A stretch of DNA of 64,000 nucleotides from Chaetoderma sp. LZ-2023a (taxonomy: Eukaryota > Mollusca > Caudofoveata > Chaetodermatida > Chaetodermatidae): positions 87,322,506 through 87,386,505 of the forward strand of contig CM067369.1 of assembly GCA_034401795.1 (NCBI GenBank), in the 5' to 3' direction. The notes under the pieces are model-generated. The model searched no databases, was not told the DNA's origin, and worked only from the letters and a program-made list of their open reading frames with translations. The translations under genes and the position numbers were made by a program. This document shows positions 56,261 through 64,000 of the stretch, in pieces (position 1 is the first letter of the stretch; each line of letters opens with the position of its first letter).

Positions 56261-57119
56261 ACTTCGACGATAGAGAAGGTGGTAGGTAGGTTGTGTGGCC
56301 AGAGCAGTACAAGACATGGATAACTGTTTACTGATTGTGGTTACCATACAACTGCAGCAATGTCTCTCGGATTTCAGCTCTTAGTCTCTGGCACACAACC
56401 GCCGTATCCGCATTTTAAGTTTTTCTATGCGCTCGGAAGGATATCACCCGAGGGCAAATAAATAAATCTAAGAAGAAGGAACCCTCACTTCCAACAACAT
56501 CAGAGGAGTCTTCCTGTGGATGGACCTTGCGGCCCCCGATGTAAAGAACTTGTAGTATGTAGAATGGGTGGTGATTCTTGGTGGACGACTCATCAGATCT
56601 GCCGAACCACACCGAAAAGTGGTAATCAAACTCTGCACAATGTATTATGTATAACATTTAACTTTTAGACCACAGTCCAGTGGGACTTTGCCTTGTGCGC
56701 CACACGAGCTATGCAGTGCATCATTGTAGCTCGCGGTGTAGTGTCGGGACGTTCCGGTGTCTGATGTTGACTCGCCACGCCGCAAGTGCACGACGAATGA
56801 TGATGCTGGTTAGCTTCTGGTCTCTGGGTGATGGATCCTGTACGAGACTGCCCTACGGGTAACAAAGACTGGCTCCTAAGGCCGGTGGAACTCAATCGTT
56901 CCAGTGGGGCCGTGCGACCATCGTGGCAAACATTAAACACAACAGTCTCATCCCAAGAGTTTGTGTCACCAGTATGCCTGTCCATAGCAATTTCGTGATC
57001 TATGGACTTACAAGATTTGATTTCTGTGACCTAATTAAAAATAAGTCTATACAATGATTTTACCTAGACAAACTGTCGAGTATGCTAGATAAAACTAATG
57101 AGCATACGAAAATACAAGA
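56261..57119. other. Leader-like stretch after the promoter cluster
   Basis: No gene supported. Overlapping open frames of 60 codons (+) and 106 codons (-) around 56665-56985 have no known motif. A poly(A)-like AAATAAATAAA occurs at 56454. Confidence 0.4.
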
Positions 57120-58560
57120 CAGAGACAGCCAGATGAACTTTTAAACATGGGGCTCCCGGAGGTACCACACAGTCTTGTAGGTCCACAGAGGTATCCCCGC
57201 AAGGGAGGCTCCCATACATGAGACTTAACTAATTAACTTAATATAAGCTATTATACCTCTAAGCTGAAAGAAAGAAAATTATCTCTGTAGTGACGGAAAA
57301 TTATGTGCCTCACGCGGGCACTACCAGTGCTAGTTTGGGTGAGGAGTATTATCCTCCCGTGGACCAGCGTCGCTGAATCCTTGCGAGAGGAAAGTGCCTC
57401 GCGCAGGCCTCCATCACGGGGAAATGTGGCCACTGCTCAAAGCGGGAGAAGAGTAGTAGGCAAAAGGGGCCTACTCTAATATTTAATCAAAAATGTTACA
57501 AAGAAAAGACCATACCTAGTGAGATTATGACTATAAGATTGCATGCTGTTTTACGTGAAGGCGGAACGAACGATTCCCGAAGAATCCCCACGTCACCACC
57601 TTATGTAATTTTTAGTATGCTAAATTAGTAGTTGCCGCTTTATTTATGCGGCCCTTCTTCTATGCTTAGCCTCACATTTAATTTTTAGAGACAAGGATTA
57701 TTTTAGGCCGCAAATGGCGGGTGTCTACCTAGCTGTTAGACACGGCTGTCATTGAGAACTGATGCCCTAGGACATCAATACTGAAGACAGCGCACATACA
57801 TGTTACCTAGCAAGATTTCCGAACTGGGTAAGAATCCGGACATCCTACTTCGTAACCACATAAAACGTCACAAGACACTGGTTACTTTTCACGAAAGCAT
57901 TTTAGGCAACTGATCTATCGTTACGGTGGGGGTAAGAGAGACGAATACCCACCGTAAATGTCCTTCCCGTGAGGGTATGGCAGATCTGAATATCATGCCC
58001 AGACATTCTTATAGAATTTGGTGGGGATGCGCATCTCGCCCGTCACAAGGTCCTGTGGAACTAGCCGTTTAATCTGTCATTAGGTTTAAATACAAGTTGC
58101 CCAACTTTGCACTGCAGTGCGGGAGGATTGTTCAGCAAATAAAATAATAATTAAGATTTGTTTGCGCAGGGCTTTCATACATTGGCAGAAGTGCTAACTA
58201 CTAAGTATCCGAGGATACAGGGGGAATGTATGTGACACCACACCATGGCCATCACCGATCGGAAACCCCAACAGTTTCCCAGGGTCGGATCAGCCCATGG
58301 TGCGGATAGGGACATCCAAACAGTTAAGAAGCCACACGGCTTCGTGGAACATGAAGAGAGACAATATCTTAGAGATATGAATCTTGCCAGAGTGCGGGGC
58401 TAAATTATCGCAACTACCTGGAAAGAGACGTATACTACAGATTTCCTAACGAAGAAATTGTCTCTAATCATATTAAACCTAACCTATCGAGCTGAATAGA
58501 AAAGGTTTTAGTCGGTAGCATGCCGGGCTAAACAGAGTTATAGCACAGACAGCCACCTCA
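57120..58560. ncRNA. Candidate structured RNA or structured leader: serial stem-loops
   Basis: There is no long frame, but perfect short inverted repeats are unusually dense. CCTCAC/GTGAGG (57308, 57339) encloses GCACT/AGTGC. Others are AGTAGGC/GCCTACT (57455, 57469), GCCGC/GCGGC (57634, 57648), GTGTCTA/TAGACAC (57721, 57737), TTACGGTGGG/CCCACCGTAA (57921, 57948), the palindrome GCACTGCAGTGC (58109) and GTATCC/GGATAC (58205). CACCATGG/CCATGGTG (58241, 58295) encloses GGAAAC/GTTTCC, and GAAGCC/GGCTTC (58328, 58338) follows. None of the universal rRNA motifs I know is present. It may be a non-coding RNA, a rRNA-like relic or the leader of a retroelement. Orientation is unproven; the promoter cluster suggests +. 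Confidence 0.35.
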
Positions 58561-58644
58561 GTGAAAAATTGTTGGTGGCGGGAGAAAGTGCTGCATATAT
58601 AAATGTTGCTGTATAGTGTTTCCTACGTGCACTGCAGTCCTATA

Positions 58645-58660
58645 TTTTCTATGAATAAAC
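58645..58660 (+). terminator. Possible poly(A) signal
   Basis: ATGAATAAACAAAAC downstream of the stem-loop region and just before the (AT)n tract. It is a candidate 3' end for a transcript starting near 56255, but the motif alone is weak evidence. Confidence 0.3.
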
Positions 58661-58685
58661 AAAACATATGAACTGATGGCCACTG

Positions 58686-59250
<565 letters not shown>

Positions 59251-59253
59251 GAA

Positions 59254-59441
59254 CTCAGGACTGTAGGCACAATAAAGTCATCATCTGGTTATGATGAATT
59301 GAACGCACACTTCCTCAAAGCAGCAGCATCAATAATTGCACCCTCAATTACACTTATTATAAACAAAAGCATAGCTACGGGAGAACCCCCCAAAATGGGG
59401 AAATGTGCAATAGATGACTTATTGTTTTTAAGTTGCTAAGT
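59254..59441 (+). pseudogene. LINE fragment: start of the RT domain, plus strand
   Basis: The frame reads IKSSSGYDELNAHFLKAAAS, IIAPSITLIINKSIATGEPP and then a stop. This matches the region just before RT motif 1 in CR1/Jockey-type LINEs (GYD.I.A..LK.AA..IA..LT.I.N.SI..G..P). It is short, isolated, and opposite in strand to the endonuclease fragment next to it. Confidence 0.7.
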
Positions 59442-59564
59442 TCTCTGGACACATATTCAACGGCTATATATGGAATTCGAAATTCTATATTTTCTGGAAC
59501 TTTATTAAAACATGATCTGATAGCTTATCAAATGCCATTGGCCTTTGTTTTATTATGGAGTGTG

Positions 59565-60705
59565 TCAGTTTTGACGCGATTGTACTGAAATATATATTAA
59601 AATGTTCAGATTGCATTTTTGTGGGTTTTGAATTTCACTTCCATTATCATCACAGATTATTGAAGGTAATTTGTTTGCCTTGGGATTTATGTCTTTTAGA
59701 ATTTTCCATATATTAGCCGGATTTTTTTCTAATTTATTTGCAAAATAATCTCGTTTAGATGCTTTAATCAAATACGCAACTCTTTGCTTTGACATTTTAA
59801 AATTCAACATGTTTCCTACGTTTTTATGATAATCCCTTTCTTTCATTGTTTTTAAAATCTCTCTGTTCATCCATCCCGGTTGACATATACGTTTAACTCC
59901 GCGTTCAATGACAGGAGCGTGTTTATTTATAATGTTGATGAATTTTGCATACCATTGATCAAGCGCTTGATCATGACTACCTAAATAACCTATAGAACGC
60001 CAATCACATACAGCCAGGTCACTAAGAAACTTAGCTTCATTAAAGCTTTTGATGCTCCTGTATTTAATAAGTTGGTGCGAATTTTGAGTTTTGAATGGTT
60101 TACATTTGCGTACAGCAAATATTGGATAATGGTCACTTAGTGCCAAAGAGCCGACATGTGACGATTGAATTTTGTCTTTATCTGTGACATACACATGGTC
60201 AATCAGTTTAGATGTTTTCTCAGTAACTCTGGTTGGATTACGTATAAGTTGCTCTAAATGAAAAAGTTCAATTAAAGACTGCCATTTATGATCATCTGCT
60301 TTAATAAGATCGAAATTAAAATCTCCTACAAGTATAATATCTGAGTTTTCCGAATATACCTTTTCTAACATAGCTTCAAATTCATCAATCCAGATAGCGG
60401 GTGAATCAGACACAGCCCAATAGGAAAGGCTTGGTCTTAAAGGGTCTAATTTCAATCCATAGAGTTTCCAGATCATCGGTTTCAAAATTTAGTTTCCTCA
60501 CATATGAATAGTTATCAGCTATATATAGTACAATTCCACCACCGTCCCGTTCTTGTCTGTCCTTTCTTTCATTAACATAGCCTTCAATTTCAATGGAGTT
60601 ATATGGGATTGTTGATGAGAGAAATGTTTCAGTGGTACAGAAAACTTCAAGTTCCTTTTCACACTTCTCCATAATCAGTTTTATCAGCTCTGTTGTGAAT
60701 TTATA
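59565..60705 (-). pseudogene. LINE endonuclease and linker, minus strand
   Basis: Two overlapping frames together show an apurinic-type endonuclease of a non-LTR retrotransposon: CTTETFLSSTIPYNSIEIEG, ERDGGGIVLYIADNY and ETLWIEI. A frameshift follows near 60410-60480. The rest reads ILVGDFNFDLIKADDHKWQS, LIDHVYVT, SLALSDHYPIFAV and a linker ending KLPSIICDDNGSEIQNPQK. GDFN and SDHYPI are the catalytic signatures. The enzyme nicks target DNA for LINE insertion. The frameshift and the absence of a full RT make it defunct. Confidence 0.85.
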
Positions 60706-62899
60706 CGTTATGTACTTGCTGTATATGGATTTATGTGAGCGATTTTCATGTCGGCGATTCTTGTCATGGGGTCATTGAGGGACGTTCTGGTGAGTTTAAT
60801 ATTTGTTAGCCCTTGGCTCTGGTGTCAAAATTTCAAATTTTCCATTTAAATTAAAAGATAAATTGGACGGTTGTCCTTTTTCAGCGGATTTGGGGGAAGA
60901 TGGTGCTGTCGTAGACAGCAACATCGTCCACCAGGGTTGTTGTAAAATGTACACTAGTTTCGTTGCTATTGACATTGTATAAGATAGAATGTTGACACCC
61001 GAGTGCTAAGGGATCCACTGAATGGGTCTGACTGTCGCGATTATGCGTGCGGGTTGCAATGGACTGCATGTTAGATATACGCTGTGGCTATTAATACTGG
61101 CGCTCGTTATTTGAGATCTATATAGTGGTCCTTTTTAGGTGTCCTTTATGGGCAGGTGTTGCTGTACTGTTGTTTTAGCGTATGTGTACATTGATATGTA
61201 GTGTGCGCATGTATGATTTGTGCGCGTATATTAGTCACTTATGGGCAGGTGTTGCTACTGTGAGGCAGCAACATCTTTCTGTCAAATTGGATTCAAAATG
61301 TACGCTAGATATGTGAATACAAGTTTCTCTGGTGTTGTGTATTTGGAGGTATTGCCTGGGGGTATGTTGCGTTCAGGTGACAGCATCATCTCTTAGTCAA
61401 ATTGTTTCAAAATATTGCATCACTGTGTAAATAATAATGTGATTATTTTTTATTACTCAGTATGTTTGATAGTTATTTCTACGTATGTCAAATCATGTGT
61501 AATGTGTATGTTATTCTATGGCAGGGGTCCACAAGCTAATAGGCACAACCTCCAGTGGACTCCCTGTTATCATATTTGTAATTTATAATATTTACCAAGA
61601 GAATAAAATAAAATAAAATCCCCAAAAAAAAATCAAGGTTTAGGGGAGATAATTCATTCCTCTTTGTTAATATTTTGCTTGTCAGTAGGGGTTACCTCCC
61701 TTGTATAGATTTCATTTATTCTGTAAAAATCTTTTTATTGCTGCTGCATTTTTTAAGATTGGGTATTAATTCTTGTTAATACTAGACTTTATCAGTGTGG
61801 CATAATTTGGTCATGACTCTCTTTATCTTACCTGCACCCACCACTCACTGTCATGATTTGAAATCATTAGATGTCTGTTGGCAGATCACTTAAGGCTCAT
61901 ATGTTTACTTCAGCTTGATGGTGACTCTGTGACGTCTGGTGCCGGAATGCTGCATGGTCTCTGTTGCTAAAGAAGTTTGGACGTCTATAACATCATGTAA
62001 GAATATGTTTCTTGATCCGTCTCAGGTGTAGTTACGATTCGGTAGTCATTTTTGTGACGTCATAATATGATGTCATTAGTATGAATTTCGGAATCGCCTC
62101 TGTATTTATTGTATTGTTTGGAGTCCCGTATCAGTTGGACTCGGTCCGGTGAAATCATGTTTGTTTTTCTTTCCTTTCATTAATTTATTATACTTTCTTG
62201 TTTGCGATGTAACCTGTCTTTTAAGACCACTCTTGTTGCCCCGAGTAGATGGTCTTGTTGCGAAAGGTTGATTGTAAACATTCCGAATGTCAGTTTATTC
62301 CCAACATTTTCTTGCCTTTGGTTGTATTTGATTTCCCTTTACTACTTCAAGTAAGGTCATGTATTCTTTGGGTTTTGGATTTTGTCATTGGCCATCCGTG
62401 GGTGCCCTTATGTGGACTTAATGTCATTAGGCCCCCTATATGGGATCATGGGGTTTCGGGTTAATATTTAGTTTCATTTTTAGCGTCTCCATCTGCATCT
62501 CTTTATGGCATGCTTGGCCTTTTATAGGATTCAATCCTTGATGTATTCACGATTTTACTTATACATTCTCATGCACATACTTTCGCGTTTACACTTGCGC
62601 TTTTGCATTCTTACACATATATCTTATCTGCACTCGTGCTTTCGCGTAGGCTGCAGCCGCAATCTCTCTATATGTATTGTGTACTTGAATATATATGTAT
62701 ATGAATGTATTACAGTCTACCGTCATGTTACATTGATGTGTTGGAATAAATTGACATAAAACTTCATGGCATCTTCTGTCTCCTTTCGTCCCGCGTTCAC
62801 TATAGTAGAATGATGTTTCTTCCCTCAAATTTGATCGATGTGTCGTTCCTAGTGAGTTTGACGATGGGGCTATCGAGTTAGATAACTTAAGGTGTTTGT
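60706..62899. other. Unassigned stretch with decayed Family B-like cores
   Basis: Around 61245-61320 GGGCAGGTGTTGCTAC, GAGGCAGCAACATC and TTTCTGTCAAATTGGATTCA resemble eroded Family B or C palindromes. Similar scraps lie near 60900-60950 and 61370-61420. An AATAAA is present near 62745. No gene is supported. Confidence 0.4.
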
Positions 62900-63463
62900 A
62901 CATATGTTAGGATTTTGAGTAAGTCTGGTTCCATTCATGTTCAGCGCCTTATGAGCAAGGCACGTTTGACTCCAATGAACCCTATTACCATTCCTAGAAC
63001 TGAACCTTGTGCTGCAGTCATGGCTCTTAAGGTTGATGAAATGTTACGTAATGTATTGGAGCTTTATCTTTTGCCTTCTGTATTTTGGACGGATAGCCAG
63101 GTAGTCCTTCATTATATTAATAGTGACGCCCTTAGATTTCGTGTGTTTGTGGCTAACTGTGTTTCTCTTATACGTTCTAAGACTCGTGTTGAACAATGGC
63201 ATCATGTTCCATCTCAGTGTAATCCCGCTGATGTTTTGTCTAGAGGTTGTACCCCTGGAGCATTGCCCAACAGTTGGATTGGTGGTCCTGATTTCCTGCA
63301 CCATCACCGTGATTCCTGGCCTAAAATGTGTATTGAGTGTCCGATCTTCAGTTCTGATGATTGTGAAGTGAAAAAGGATCATTGTGTGGCATCAATTGTT
63401 GAGGTTAAGGAAGACGCCTTGGATATGCTGATTTCTCATTACAGTGATTTTTATCGCCAGTGA
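62900..63463 (+). mobile_element. BEL/Pao LTR retroelement fossil fragment (RNase H region)
   Basis: The conceptual product contains LMSKARLTPMNPITIPRTEP, then FWTDSQVVLHYI, QWHHVPSQCNPADVLSRG and WIGGPDFL. This is the RNase H region that follows reverse transcriptase in BEL/Pao elements. Only this part of pol is recognisable. I see no LTR, gag, protease or integrase in the window, so it is a fragment of a broken copy. The part seen reads without much decay, which suggests moderate or recent age. It is bounded on the right by an unrelated minisatellite. Confidence 0.75.
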
Positions 63464-64000
63464 AGCTACCATAACCAGTGAAGCTATCATAACCAGTAAA
63501 GCTGCCATAGCCGGTAAAGCTATCATTAGCTATCATAGCCAGTGAACCGCATAGCAGCTACAATAACGAGTGAAGCTACCATGAGCTATCATAGTCAGTG
63601 GAGCTATGACGAACCAATGAAGCAATCATGAGCCAATGAAGCCAAACTACGAACCAGTGAAGTTTTCAGAGCGACAATAGACAGTGACGTTACTAGAGCC
63701 AGTGAACCTATCATAGACAGTGAAGCTACCATAGCCAGTGAAGCTACCATAGACAGTGAAGCTAGCATAGCCAGTGAGGCTATCACGAGCCAGTGAAGCT
63801 ACCATAGCCAGTGAAGCTACCATAGACAGTGAAGCTACCATAGCCAGTGAGGCTATCATGAGCCAGTGAAGCTACCATATCCAGTGAAGCTACCATAGCC
63901 AGTGAAGCTATCATAGCCAGTGAAGCTACAATAGCCAGTGAAGCTACAATAGCCAAGGAAGCTACCATATCCAGTGAGGCTATCATGAGCCAGTGAAGCT
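63464..64000. repeat. 18-bp minisatellite, continuing past the window
   Basis: Units of the form GAAGCTACCATAGCCAGT, with CATAGACAGT and CATGAGCCAGT variants, repeat about 28 times. The 18-bp period keeps frames open (MVASLA-type repeats on the minus strand), which I treat as artefacts. Confidence 0.95.

Noticed and set aside
57120-58560. Possible nuclear or mitochondrial rRNA copy
   Set aside because: I looked for universal SSU and LSU motifs and found none; kept only as a generic structured-RNA candidate.

Overview
The window is animal genomic DNA from a repeat-rich draft assembly. Its GT-AG introns, secreted-type SEA domains, Tc1, piggyBac-like and hAT-like DNA elements, several LINE fragments and a BEL/Pao relic fit a marine invertebrate. 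The GGTCA-rich and GTCTGTCTG-tailed interspersed repeats are of a sort I associate with molluscs and other lophotrochozoans, but I cannot name the taxon from sequence alone. A run of 500 N (6113-6612) is a scaffold gap.

The main gene runs on the + strand from 15789 or upstream to 48788. I assembled 14 exons by hand. All have GT-AG junctions, the phases agree at every junction, and the frame stays open for 10,383 nt (about 3,460 codons). The model reads as a type II membrane protein: an N-terminal cytoplasmic tail and one membrane span, then four SEA domains, each followed by a Ser/Thr-rich mucin segment. Each SEA domain is split over three exons of conserved length and phase (about 105, 68 and a long one), so each SEA-mucin module is a symmetric phase 1-1 cassette. 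Modules 2-4 are close duplicates in their SEA parts, but their mucin exons have diverged into three chemistries: a mixed T/S/P/A segment, a dense Asn-Ala-Thr array, and an 11-residue Glu-Ile-Thr-Thr-type repeat. SEA2-4 carry the GSV(V/I)V self-cleavage motif and SEA1 does not.

The introns and flanks are packed with small non-autonomous DNA elements, mostly long palindromes. I use four working families. Family A has ends TTAACCCTTT/AAAGGGTTAA and a palindromic core containing GAATGACTGGCTCG, and is piggyBac-like. Family B has ends ACCTTTCCAG/CTGGAAAGGT, a core containing GCGCTGTTGCTGCC, and several TGACGTCA sites per copy. Family C is a larger palindrome with a core containing GGAAGCCATTGCTGCC. 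Family D has ends TAGGCTTGYGCGATTA and 8-bp duplications, and is hAT-like. Several are nested in one another.

Layout: 1-2565, a Tc1-like transposon with an intact transposase in an unusual inverted arrangement; 2566-15641, intergenic sequence with Family A-C copies and a GA-rich block; 15642-48788, the SEA-mucin gene, with a LINE nested in a hAT-like element in intron 1; 48789-54700, Family A-C copies and microsatellites; 54701-55300, a LINE 3' end; 55320-58680, palindrome-rich repeat, a promoter-like cluster and an unassigned stretch dense in perfect stem-loops; 58690-60705, an (AT)n tract and LINE pieces in opposite orientations; 62900-63463, a BEL/Pao fossil fragment; 63464-64000, an 18-bp minisatellite that continues past the window.
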